DNA of 64,000 nucleotides from Lethocerus indicus. Lineage: Eukaryota; Arthropoda; Insecta; Hemiptera; Belostomatidae. The notes beneath the pieces are model-generated. The model worked only from the letters and a program-made list of their open reading frames with translations. It ran no database searches and had not been told where the DNA came from. Position 1 is the stretch's first letter; every line of letters begins with the position of its first letter. Where the stretch lies: NCBI GenBank assembly GCA_019843655.1, contig JACDQD010000002.1, positions 4,412,585-4,476,584 on the forward strand. The letters run 5' to 3'. Both the position numbers and the translations under genes were made by a program. This document shows, piece by piece, positions 1 through 17,913 of this stretch.

Positions 1-2785
1 TTTATGGCAATTCGGACGGTGCCGGCGCCCCTTTCCCGCGCTAGCTCACCATGTTTTGCATAAGAAATTTACATTATTAATGCTTGATCGGAGTACGCCG
101 CTAAGACAAGCCTGACGTCATACAAGTTGACCGCGCAGTCCCTGTAATGATATGAGAAATATCCTGATTAAAATTTTTCGACGTTGGAAGCTGCGAAATT
201 CACGTTCGCTGGAATTTCCACCGTCGCCTTCGCCGAGCGCGGGCGGGTGTCGTTAATCATTGGATTTCCTTACATTCACTTCGAATTACCCGACCGGCCT
301 GTCTGTCCCGCGGCCAAATTACCGTATATTACCGTGAACCGGTGAACCGTTACCGCGTTCTTTCTCCAATTACCAATTGCATTATACGAATTTTTCTCTT
401 CACGTGACATTATTTCGACATAACGGGAGTATCAGTAATTTCAGAAGCGATTGAAGTAATCGATTTTTTACTCTGAACGGGGCCATTACAGTAATTAGCG
501 ACATTCATTTTTGCAGACACAACGAAACGTTATATCGAACGTTTTATCGAAACCTTCACTGGCCCCCTATGGCATAACAGATGATTCGTGAACATTTGAA
601 ATATTTATGCTTCATGAATTTATGATTATATGTTGAATTAACGAAATAAAAAAAGCAAGAAGGCAGAGGCGTCGGCGTGTTGCCGGCAAATTTAGTGAAT
701 TCTCCGTTATGTTATTATCATATCATAAGAAGCACGTGGCTAACCGCAATTATATTTCCCTCCCTAATTAAACCAGAACTGTAATAGCTTCCTGGATTTC
801 TCATCTGTTCCGATTGTAACCTAGTGTATTAATTAGAGAATAAAGTATCTATGTAACAAATTTTAAGCCTTAAACCGTTTATATATATTCCGTCTGTAAT
901 AAAATGTGGAAAATATATTTAATGCGGTGATGACTTTACAAGTGCGTCTTCCATTCTTTTCTTAGGTTACCATACGGTATTGGGTATTAATTCAGACCGG
1001 ATGTAATGAGAAAAGAAATGTTATATAGTCAAAGTTGTGTTCTGTCCAAGTATATAAGCTTTTTGTCGTTGAAACCAACATTATTTTATGAAGGTGAATG
1101 AAATTGTTTAAATTTGATCGTTCTCTGGAATCATTTTATTAGGATTATGTTAATGAGATCTTGATGATTATGGAGAAGGATTCCATAAATATTTACCCTC
1201 TTTTATTTTATAAATTACCAATATATGTAGGTATATTAAATTGGCAATGTTTTAGCGGTAATGTGAAATGGGTACTATTTTACTATCATTTTATTATTAT
1301 CGACGATTTTTTTGTAATTAAATAAGTAATAATCATTATGTACATAATAATGAATGAAATACGTTAATTTAAATTAGCACTAGCGTGCATAAAATATGAA
1401 ATTATCTGTAATGAACGTAATTGGCGAGAAACATATGAAGATTATTTTCTCAACCGATAACACAACTGGTGATGTTCATTAATTCTTGCATATATTTTTG
1501 TAGACAGACAGGTAATAAAATGACTGCTGGCCGTATTATAGGATTAAGTGATAGTAAATTACAGTATTTAGTGAGCATATTAGAAAATAATGAGTATAAT
1601 GCACCTTGTAGGTTGGTTGATGTTTATCAAATAAACTTGGCAGAAACCTTCAAAAAGATTGGTTATCCAATCGTGCAATCGCTCACTTTTAGGAAGGTCA
1701 GACGGATCTAGCGAACGGAGATCCGTTCGCTTTTTCAGTTAAGCGCTCACCCTCTCATTTCCCCTCATTTTACCCTTTACCCTTTTTCTATGCAATTCAC
1801 TGGCTCTCAAATATCTCTACATTTATTCATGAAAAACCGATCTTGGTGGAATACGGATTACTATTAGTAAGAGAAATTAGTAGCATATCAGAGTAATTGC
1901 GTAAACAGGATTAATAAATAAAATGGTCTAGTCCTAGACCGGGTTAGTAAAAGAAAATATCTGCTTTCCGCTGAAATATTTATATTATGGCCATTCCCCC
2001 TCGTCGAGCTAAAAATTGAAATTCAGGCTCTAGTCATACCTCCTAGACAATCCTACTGGTGACTTCTTCGGCCAGTTTCTTCCAGACCGGTTTTCGATGC
2101 CCTTTTCAGCCCCGACATTCTTAGAGACGGCTGCGATCTGCCGCATTTTTACAGCTTAACGGAAAAAAGCTATTGTCTGGAAAGGGAGGGGAAAAAAGTC
2201 CGCATTTGAGGAATACCACTGGAATATGTTATCGCATTTCTTGTAAGTCTCCTATAAAAAGTCGTTTCTGATAATAAAACGAAATGCGCATATGCTACCT
2301 GTACATATAGCTAAGTAGGGGAACAGTTAATTGGGCAAAAGGGGTTCTACATGGTATTAAAGTATAAATACTTTATCTCTCCTGTCAAGATTGTCTGAAT
2401 GATCCCATATCTTAATATTTTGCTTATACTTGTATTCAAACATCAGTTATAATAATTGATAATACATGTGTACATAATAGAGAAGGAACTGGGGTAAAGT
2501 GCTTTTTTCGGAAACTAGGAAAAGTGTCCTTAACGAAGATTAGCGGGGAGAAAACAGACTCAAGAATGATGAGTAATAAATTAGTTCGAAAGTAAAGGTT
2601 TATTTAGTAAAACTTTCATATATGCTGATCGGAGATTCACCAATAGAAAGAACTGTATATAATAGAATTTGTTACATTGAATGTAATCTATATGAGAAAG
2701 TAATAAACTTCGAATGGCCGAAAGGAAATTCCGGATGGCAATAATAACAGAATAAGAAGTACAACGCATTATTCAAATCGCGGTA
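1..2785. other. Intergenic, no gene seen
   Basis: AT-rich with a GC-richer first 350 bp. The 80-codon frame at 1469-1711 has no recognisable domain or clean splice sites. Confidence 0.5.
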
Positions 2786-2969
2786 ATGGGCCCTTCGGCG
2801 CTGATTGGAAAGGCGTCTACAAGTGCAGCAATTAAAGTAACGGGCCGCGAGCAGAGGAAGTTGGCCTTTTCCGGTGTAAACAAAGAGTGGGTTTGTGGTC
2901 CCAGGCCCCCCCCCGCCCCGGGGGATCCCACTTCCGGATCAGGCTTCACCATGTGCAAATACCATCAGG
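2786..2969 (+). other. Exon-like GC-rich open frame with strong donor
   Basis: Sixty-one codons are open from an ATG at 2786 to a GG|GTAAGT donor (2970). Composition is much more GC-rich than the flanks, with a Pro/Gly-rich middle. No protein family is recognised and both strands are open here, which weakens the case. Confidence 0.22.
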
Positions 2970-8636
<5,667 letters not shown>

Positions 8637-10513
8637 AGTAAGTGATGTTCTTATGAAATTGCAATACCGGTCAGGCCCAAACCAGACAAAACTGTTGACA
8701 ATAGATCGAATTCCGTAACAAAAAAGTCGTTTCAAAGGACATTTCAAAATAAAATATAAGTTTTACGGTTTCCCCTAGGCAAGTGAAATTCACATATATT
8801 CAGAGATATTTCCGGAAATCTGCTTGTTTTGTGTAATATAAAGGGGGGGGACTAATAGCACTCATCAAAAATACGAAACAGATACCTAAGCTAATACATG
8901 CTAATATTAATCTATGAAACTTAAAATCAATTGACTGACCCTATTATAGAAAATATAGAAAAAATATATATACGATGTGGAGATTCAAACGGCCGAGGGT
9001 AGGGGAACTGTACTCGAATAGATTGAGGGTCCTTCAATGAGGATGAGGAGCGTCCTCTAGCGGGCGGTCCAGAGACAAACGGGAAGACAATACAAGAACC
9101 GGAGAGCGGGGAGAGCGAGCTAGCGAGAGGGGGAGGGCATCGACCCCTGAGTGGGTCCAACGCGGCCAGTGTGTTTACGTCCCCGAGCGGTAGGAAGAGA
9201 GAGGACCCGACATCTCTTAGTAGGAGCAGCTAGCCGCCCCTCCTACTAGCCGGACGGAAAACATGCCGCCACACATCCAGTACACACACCCTTACACTCA
9301 ACACTCCAATCTGCCACCGCCCAACCCGCTTATTATTGGACTATCGGAGTTAAACCTCGACTCAATTCGATTTCAATTCCACGCTTTGATAGGTCAAAGC
9401 CGGGCCACTCGCGGAACGCGGCGCACTGCCGAAGAACAGTCCTTATGGCATCAAATAAGGCTGTGGACCATTGTATGAGATCAGAGGTGCATAATGAAAA
9501 GAAAATTGGGTGAGGTAAGGGGAGAAGTGGAAAGAAGAAGGTAAAGATACGATCTAGTAGTGTAGGGCATATAGGTATTACGAGGGTGTAGACAGAAAGG
9601 GGGGATCGTCAGGTTCGTTGTCTTACACGTAGAATTAGATTAATGTGCGAAGGATTCCGCGACCAGAACTTGAATTATCACTAACTTCCTATGGGATTGC
9701 GTAATACTGTGGGAATGACCCCCTGCTGCCAGCTTTACTGGAAGGCCGTCACGATGGGGAGGGACCCTGATGGTGGAACCCTTCCAGTGGATATCGCTCA
9801 GGTGGTTTGCAAACACATGAAAAATCCTGGACCTTCCCACAATATTACGCGATCCTGCCGGTAGTTAGTGATAATACTATTTTAGATTGTCTATTTATTC
9901 ACGATATCTTATGTATCCAAACGAGGGTTTGACCCAATACTGGACCGATTTCAGATTCCGCCATCAACACTATTATACACAAGAAAATCAAATTTGATTC
10001 TTGGTTTCGAATTTGCCCTAGAATATTTAAGTTACTGCCTCTTCAGATGTATCTCAACAAGGTAGCAGTTCTCGTTCTCTGACTCGTCTTAAAGAATATC
10101 TATCCGCCGAGATTATATTAAAATTGTCCTTTTTAAAGCGCATTCGCTCGGTCTTTTCGGAGCTGATGTATTCGTAGGTTGCGACGACCACTCTGTGGGT
10201 TAAGGGATATAGAATTACAAGATTTGTGGCAGTTTGCAACATTGTGCCTGCAGCCCAAGTCAAGGACTTCCAATTGTTTTGTAAAACTGCTTTACAGGAA
10301 AGCGCTTTACTGCCTACAATTCTTCAACATAATTTCCAACGTGGCTTAAATTTTGAGTGTAGAGGACCGGGCCTATCGCCTCCGTTTCATCGATAGCACG
10401 CACCGAAGGGATGCTTTATGGATGTTAATGCTTAACGCCTGTATCCCTTTTGTTCGGGGATAAGGAGCGCAGTGGGGCCTTCCCCATTAAGATGGGACAA
10501 TGGGTGTCAGTGT

Positions 10514-10528
10514 GGGTGGGTGGGTGGG
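10514..10528 (+). repeat. (GGGT)4 G-quadruplex-forming tract
   Basis: Four GGG runs are separated by single T bases, the tightest common quadruplex motif, on the plus strand. Confidence 0.8.
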
Positions 10529-12049
10529 TGCGTGCACCTCCCTGGAGTGAGGTCACGCCGTTAACAACCAACCTTGGTCACTCCAAACCTCGTAGCGCCA
10601 GCGTCCTCTTACAAATAGGTAAGGGACCGCCCCGCCCGCCCTTCCGCCCATTGCTCGACACGAAGGGCTCGTTCTTATCATTAATTCGAACAAATTAAAA
10701 CAAACGCTGTTTTCGTATTTAGTCGGCACGTTGTTTTCGTATTTATGTCTCGGATTCACATTAAACTTTTAAACATATTATTTTGGATAATATTCCTACA
10801 ATGTAATTGAGACTTAAAGCGAACTGTGAAATTGGCACACATTAGATACATGAACACTGTAATATCTGAAAAACAATTATAATATTAGATAGTTAATATC
10901 TCAATCAGAATATTACTATAACTTGAGTACAATATTGTATGTAATTTCAGATATTAACGGTTAAATATCCGTTTGATTTGAGCAATTATTTCTATATCTA
11001 TGGTGACGATAATTCTGCTCACACGGGATGAATGCCTCATGAGGAGATTTGATTATAAGTGTAGTCTATTTTATATTCCAACTGCGGCACGCCATTTGTC
11101 CGTGCTCGGGATTCAATTACTTCGGATTAAAAGGCCTTCTGAAATACTGAAGGATACAGTCTACAACTGACGCGCATTATCGTTTTTGCTTCTTCCAGTT
11201 TTCAGAACACTGTTTCACAAAAGTGCCTAATTTAACGATTACGTACTTCTTCACTGGCCGGGTGAACGTACATCCTAATTGGCCTGCTAGATCTTCCTTC
11301 ATGACCGAAGCGTGATTCATTTTAGCGGAGAAATATCCATTTTTTCATTAAATTCTGATCGGTTGCTGATCATAATATGTTATCCGCTTTCAATATGATC
11401 ACCCGGAGAAACGCACTAGTTCTGTATTACATTTTAGTGCTTCAGAATCCAAACATATTTTATTCATATACTGTCTAATATAATTATTCAGTGGTAATCC
11501 CAATATTTTATACTTACAATAAAATGCATCGGTACAACCAGTAACGAAAGATTTCATGAAATCTACGAGCGGGAGACAACGCGGGTCTAATCGCGTTTAT
11601 AATAAAACTCCTGGATTATTTTTTACAGATTAATAAGGTTTAGGGGGTATTATTAATAGAAACAATTAAGTTTTTCAGTTGCACCATGATATATATCTAG
11701 TAGTAATTTTATTACTAGTGTTTCATATGATTTATGCTCATGCTTACATACTGACCACTGTTTTGGCGTTTTATTGGTGATTTTGTACAAATGCAGTACC
11801 AAATCGTTTATAAACAGTAGAACTTCTTCTACGGTTCGTAACTTCCCTACGACTAGCCCCTAGCCTCAGCCTTAGCCCCGTAAGCGCCGGTAACGTTGGC
11901 TGTGGGCCGGTGGATACACGACAGAGAGGAGGCGATAGAGACCTGCTTAGAGAGGAAGGAAGATAGAGAAAGAGAAGGATTGGTCGGAGGCAACGACCTC
12001 CGAAACCGGTCCCCGGTCAGAAAGGATTCTGAAGTGCGTGGTGGTTAGC

Positions 12050-12125
12050 TCTACACACACACGCACACACAACCGCACAGACGCACACACAAACGTAATA
12101 TCACGCACGAACACAGACACACTTG
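12050..12125 (+). repeat. Imperfect (AC)n-rich tract
   Basis: Interrupted ACAC/GCACAC runs follow a GC-rich block. Confidence 0.8.
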
Positions 12126-14079
12126 TTCAACCCCACGAACCGGCCCCACGAATTTTATAAGTTATATCTTCTACTATTTTTTAATTAATTCCCCACCCGC
12201 CGCCACCACCTGGACGACAACGCCTCCACACATACAACCCGCTTCGTCATTTGTACAAATCACTTTCGGGAGCTCACGAACTCTCGTTTTAAAAAAAAAT
12301 AATAAACACGTGAAAACTGATTAAAATTAGTAATTAGTACTGTGACGATAATCGTACATCAAGAAATCACACCTAACGGCGGTACGAACTGTCTACACGT
12401 GCGCCATATGATGAAATATCACACAATTGAATTCGGGACTTCGCAGTATCACAGTCAGTTATATGCTTTAAAGATATAAGATCCTTTCAGTATAATAAAA
12501 AAATAGAACTATAATTAAATAGTATCAGTGTAATAATGTATTTGGTCTATTATTAGCAATATAAGCAAAAGACACAGAAGCATTATCCTGTAATGTATAT
12601 GGATAGAAATATTTTCAGATTGCTCATCTGCGCAAAAGCTTCTTTTTCCTATCTTTCGATTGTAAAATATCGTTATTTTTTCGTTTATAGTTCGATTTGG
12701 AAATTTCTCAACAGTTAATCGGACGTGCTATTTTGGTCAGTGTTGTTACTCCGCTGCCCCTATAAGATAAACCTGACATCAATTAGATCATGGTTTGTAC
12801 AATTGAGGCTGAAAGTTATCCGATCTATTACGGGTCAAGATTCGATATCGTCCATCTTGCCGAATTTGTGTTATCTACGGATTGGCTTTCTTTAAAAAAA
12901 AAGTGATATTACTTCCAAACGGGACGATAACATCAACTATATAATTAGTCTGTATAATCGTACGGGCTTATGTACGTGGGCATGAAAGATATCAAAAGAG
13001 TAGGTTCCTAATTAAGATAAAATTAATCAGCTTGCTAATTCCAAATTTATAATTTATATTTCAGTGTGGTATTTCAGGAAAAACTTGCCACAGATTGTCG
13101 ATATTTTAAATTTGTGGATAAATAGTGGAAATAAACAGTTATATATATTGACTTTAACTATTCTCTGTGTTTGGGTCTGAAGTAGGCCTGTCTCGGTTTC
13201 TAACCTATTTCAGTAGCATTCCGTAGTATGTAAGGAGTTTTACAGCAGTTTATTGCAGTAACAGTGTAACTACTGTGTTGTAAGGATGATTCATCGGCCT
13301 TAAACCGGCAAGTGAAGAAAAGGACAAGGTAAGACAGAAATTCAAATCGGAGTGATGACATTTCCAGACAATTGAGTCATATAAAGTCATATGCTATTCA
13401 TTTGCTTGGAAACAGTGTTTGGGTGAATGATCGCCGTATTCAAAACCTATGGATAACTCCGGACAGGTTTTGAACGCCTGGGCACAATCCGACACTGATA
13501 ATTTTTTTAATGCAATTCAATACAATCGTTAAATTATTATTACAGCGAAATAATGTTAAAATAATTCGAATTTATATTACGGTGACACGAAATTAAAACT
13601 TTTTTTTTCAACGTAACGTTGTGGTCATCGATTCCAATGTGTAATAATGTGGAAATACGACGGGAAGGCGAAGATTTGGGAATATTATAAAAGATATTTA
13701 TACGATTTGAAATCCTTAAATTAATAATATTTTCATTTAAACCAATTTGTTAGCAATAAACCACAAATGGTATAATTTGATATTAATAGGAAAATACGAG
13801 ACAGTGATTACAAAACTGTAGTGGTGAATGCGGTGAATAAGGGGATTCGGTAGTGATGATTGAATTTTGCATTGCTGGTTGCATAAAAGCCATAGGGCTC
13901 TCAACATACTAAAGATTGAGGGCAGCCTCCATCCTTCCATGCAAATTGTCTACGTTTCCGGACTGACTTTTAGGAGAATTTTTGCCTCCTCGCCTTTTAA
14001 GTCATCAATTCCGAGGGCCGCTCATTATGCTAAACCCTGGATCTGAACGACCACATCCATTGGGATGTCGCATATTTTG

Positions 14080-14081
<2 letters not shown>

Positions 14082-14139
<58 letters not shown>
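14082..14139 (+). repeat. (TA)n(TG)n microsatellite
   Basis: Alternating AT for about 50 bp, then (TG)4. Confidence 0.95.
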
Positions 14140-15146
14140 TTCCTAAAATATTAGACCGCCTCTGCATTGTTCATTTTCCATATTTCTTTCACGACCGCAA
14201 CTTATATGTGGCTCTTCAATAATCTCTGAAGAAGAACTGTTAATCCTTCTGTTGTTTCCGAAATTTCTTTATATAAATATTCTATATTTGGGTCATATAA
14301 CTATCAATATCATCTAGTTCTCTAGACCTAATGCATTATTTTCTATTATGTAGATATAAATCGTTGTTTATACCGGCCGACACAAAACACTGGACGAGCG
14401 AATCATATTGGAATTGCACATACACTTTTTGAACGATTTTAGTCCTTCAACTTATTCAAACATGTCTCGATAGTTCTAAACATAGATCCTTGATATTTTA
14501 AACCTGCCAGATTATTTATTATCCGCAGTAATCCCCGTCGATCAATTAATTAAGGAGGCACCCCCTCCATTAGTCATTCGTTAATTCAATCGCCGGATGA
14601 TTAATTATATCTTATCTGAATGAACGCAATAATTCTGTCAATAACGTTCTACTGCCCATCCCTTTCATTGAAAAGATTATGAATGAAAGTGTAATGCATT
14701 GCACTTGCGGGTTGATTAAAAATGTAAGCGATGAAATTATTATAGGGAAAAAAATCCACTTATACCTCAAGAATAAAATAATAGAAAATGGAAAAAGCTA
14801 AATTAACTCCTGGTGTTTTCGACAGTATTTATTGTTTTACAAAGTTTTGTAGGTGAATAATTTGTATTTGACACAATAATTAAATAGTAACAGTGAGTTC
14901 AGAGAATTACGCCCTTCTGAAGTTGATGCGACCGGCGGAAGAGTAAAGAATTGTATAGAAATTTAACGCAACGATACATTATCAACAGGAGAATTGTTGA
15001 GAGTTCAATCGACGAATTGTAACAAGAACCGAGTCGTGACTCATAAATATCGTAACCTCGCGCTGTAAATCATTGTTTGAGCGATGACAGTTGAACAGTA
15101 ATTACCTGCAGTTGAACTTGTCTGGATTAAAAACAAATAAAACAGG

Positions 15147-15151
15147 GTATA

Positions 15152-15208
<57 letters not shown>
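15147..15208 (+). repeat. (TA)n microsatellite
   Basis: Alternating TA with one TG interruption near the start. Confidence 0.95.
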
Positions 15209-15211
<3 letters not shown>

Positions 15212-15710
15212 GTAGCTGTATAAAAGATTTGTACTCATTTCATTAACAAAAATTGATTATTACTGATAAAAACAATTCCTAAATTTCACTTAATTCAAAT
15301 ACTGCATTTTGCATTATTTTTTTCTTATTCCTCTTTATTTAATGAAGAATTTATTAGCTTTATGAGAATTTATGAAGATTTTAGGAGCGGCCACAGATAA
15401 AATTCTACAAAGTACTAAACAGAATGCAACGAATTGAAACAAACTCTGTCTTGTAGAATTTGACCTAATCGGTTAAGTATTCCATTACTGTTTATGCATG
15501 TTAGATTAGAATGCACAAGAATATATCGAGGGGTTTAACTTTAAACTTTGAATATGAATAAAAAGATTTCTTTATTTAATAAAACTTGACACTAAATAAA
15601 GTAACATAAAATAACAATTGATCAATCACGTAAACCAACTTGCTCGTTATTTACTGATAAAAACATGAATTATATGATCATATAATGAATTCCATTAAAC
15701 AACACCAAAC

Positions 15711-15711
<1 letters not shown>

Positions 15712-15745
<34 letters not shown>
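15712..15745 (+). repeat. (TA)n microsatellite
   Basis: Perfect alternating TA for about 34 bp. Confidence 0.95.
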
Positions 15746-15747
<2 letters not shown>

Positions 15748-15965
15748 TATATAACAAATTGATTGTCTGGAGATGTTCATAAAGTCATAGAATGTGCACT
15801 CCAAGTTTGTGTTTTTTTTCCTGAATCTCTGATTAATGATTTAATTAAATTTTCTTTTTAACACACTTGAGCGTTGGCAGTTGAAATTCGTCTTGCGTAC
15901 GCGAAATTTATTTTTGGAAATTACAAAGTAGGTCTTGTATTTGGAGTGAGTTGGGTTGTTGAGGT

Positions 15966-16002
15966 AGAGAGAGAGAGAGATAGAGAGAGAGGGGGGAGGG
16001 GC
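15966..16002 (+). repeat. (GA)n purine tract
   Basis: Interrupted GA run ending in GGGGGGAGGGG; a shorter GA run lies at 16472-16503. Confidence 0.85.
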
Positions 16003-16810
16003 AGCTCGTTGGCACTGAGTTCAGCTTCCCCCCGGCCATAACTCTCTCCCGGACCGCAATATTAATTCGTACAACGGGTCTGCCTAATAATTCGGATATT
16101 CGCCGTTCAAGGAAAATAAAAACTGTTCATCACAAAAATAATAAAAGTCATTCTTCCTTAATTTATTACCCGCCGGAATGGAAGCAGTTCGTATTATTAG
16201 AGAATATAAATTTGATTGTTTTTAACGGTTCATTTAAGACGTAAAAAACTGTCATTGAATCAATTTTTATTGAGAAAAACTGTTTCCTCTACAGCCGGAA
16301 AAATAACTGTTGCGACACGTCAGGATAAGTGGTATTCGGGCTAGATATATCGCCTCGAAGAAGAGATATACAAAAGCGGACCGTACGTAGGCATTATTGG
16401 GGTTGTAACAAAACAGAATTACACCTATGCCTAGACCTAAAATTCGCTTGTAAACCGCTGAGGCTGAAACAGAGAGAGGGAGAGAGAGAGAGAAAGAGAG
16501 AGAAACCGGGTTCAGTGAGACGGCAACGACGTCTATACCAAAAGCATTCTTGTGGCGTACAATGAATGTGAAATTGGATATTATTTAGAAATCGCGTTTA
16601 CACGTTTACACTGCTATCTGCGATTATATAAAACAACTAATTACTACCATGATCTCAAAATCGGCTCCAGATGACATCTTTATCATGGCCCTTTGCCTTC
16701 CCAGCTACGTCCTATTTGTGTGGAGTATTATACAGATTTCTTTATAAAAATTGAAAAATGTTTATATTTCATCAATTTTATATTTTCTGAGTGTAATTTT
16801 AAATCGATCT

Positions 16811-16815
<5 letters not shown>

Positions 16816-16866
<51 letters not shown>

Positions 16867-16872
16867 TATATA
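16816..16872 (+). repeat. (CA)n(TA)n microsatellite
   Basis: About 23 CA units, then CATACATATATATA. Confidence 0.95.
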
Positions 16873-17552
16873 TAATTACAACAAAAATCCATAATATCAT
16901 CGATCACTACCTTCAAATAGAAAAACCGAATATATTGTCAACTGTCCTTTAAGTAATAGTGTATATGCGTTGTGTATTCCGAAGTGACTTAATAACATTA
17001 AAGAAGATGCCCATCTGATAATTCGAGCTTAGCGGGCCATGCGTCATCTGGCGGTTTCTGCGGGGCATAAATGATTTACTGGTTTACTTATTGCTATTCC
17101 CGGCAGTGTTCGTAGTTCGTAGTCTTTCCTAGGTATAAACTAGTGGCTGTGGGGCGGCGTCCCGGCCCAGCCAGTGGCCGGTATTCAATTAACAGTAATA
17201 TTCAAGAGGCGTACCACGGACAGGGCATGTGGCGGGCATAACTTAGCCTTCCGAACCCATCATAATGGCCCAGGCATCGCCCTTTCCATTAGTTTCATAT
17301 TTATTACACTTTGTCCTTTTGTAAATGAATACTGTACACGAGATGATGAGTTATCTACGTTGGGCAAATTGAGGCAGGTCGACGTCATTAAGTTTTAACT
17401 CCTTGAACCTTATCGAAGGTATCCGCATATTGAAATGGGTATCGGCAAAATGGAAGTAAACAACACCCGGGAGGGCCCGTGTGAGTGTTCATAAGTATGA
17501 TAGGTGGTACCGTAGATTTCATGTGTTACTGTCTCCTCACGCTGGTTTGGTC

Positions 17553-17590
17553 TTATGCTAGACCGGTTTCGCCATCTTCAGTAACGGTGT
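17553..17590 (-). ncRNA. Hammerhead-ribozyme-like core, left arm of copy 1
   Basis: Minus strand reads CTGAAGA (17581-17575), TGGC, GAAACCGGTC (17570-17561), TAGC. The helix II hairpin is lost here, so activity is unlikely. Confidence 0.3.
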
Positions 17591-17773
17591 TCGTCACTTT
17601 TGGCACTTTGCATCATCATTTGGGTATCCTCACTGCACTGTCACTGTCACTTGTAGTTTATCGGTGCAAGTGCACCCACCGACCTTTAGTTAAGTACATT
17701 TCCGCACCACACTCAGGGGGCGCCAGTTTATAGTCGCGAGTGCACCCAACGAACTTTAGTTAAGTGACTAACA

Positions 17774-17815
17774 CCGCTACTGAAGACGGCGAGCAGCCGA
17801 CACCGGTCAAGCAAA
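17774..17815 (+). ncRNA. Hammerhead-ribozyme-like core, right arm of copy 1
   Basis: CTGAAGA (17780-17786), a GGC-GAGCA-GCC hairpin, then GACACCGGTC. GAAA is changed to GACA, which would abolish a hammerhead core. Confidence 0.3.
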
Positions 17816-17913
17816 AGACCAAACCATCGAGAGGAGACAGAAACACACGAAATCTACGGTATTCCAACCCCTCGCAGACCGTAAAACAGGTATTTTAAAC
17901 TATGATAGGTGGT

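Larger units (their letters stand above)
8640..14080. other. Intergenic with GC-rich blocks, no gene seen
   Basis: GC-rich blocks at about 8970-9470, 10370-10680 and 11830-12250 could be regulatory or leader exons. No coding signal is convincing. GAAACCGGTC occurs at 12003 after a perfect small hairpin but without CTGANGA. Confidence 0.45.
14140..17495. other. Intergenic, microsatellite-rich
   Basis: Only simple repeats and AT-rich sequence; no gene seen. Confidence 0.5.
17496..17913 (+). mobile_element. Hammerhead-like repeat element, copy 1, with inverted arms
   Basis: The element (17509-17900) is flanked by perfect 13-bp direct repeats TATGATAGGTGGT. The left arm starts ACCGTAGATTTC and is the reverse complement of the right arm, which contains GAGGAGACAGAAACACACG and GAAATCTACGGT followed by a 40-bp tail ending TTTTAAAC. 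The middle carries about 1.7 units of the 70-bp repeat also seen at 61.1 kb. Both arms contain the CTGAAGA core; in the right arm GAAA is mutated to GACA. Confidence 0.75.

Noticed and set aside
11990..12030. GAAACCGGTC after a perfect GGAGG/CCTCC hairpin
   Set aside because: The CTGANGA half of a hammerhead core is absent upstream.
17509..17900. Ordinary MITE with terminal inverted repeats
   Set aside because: Target duplications of 11-14 bp, truncated relatives and a one-sided tail do not fit common cut-and-paste families, though this is not fully excluded.
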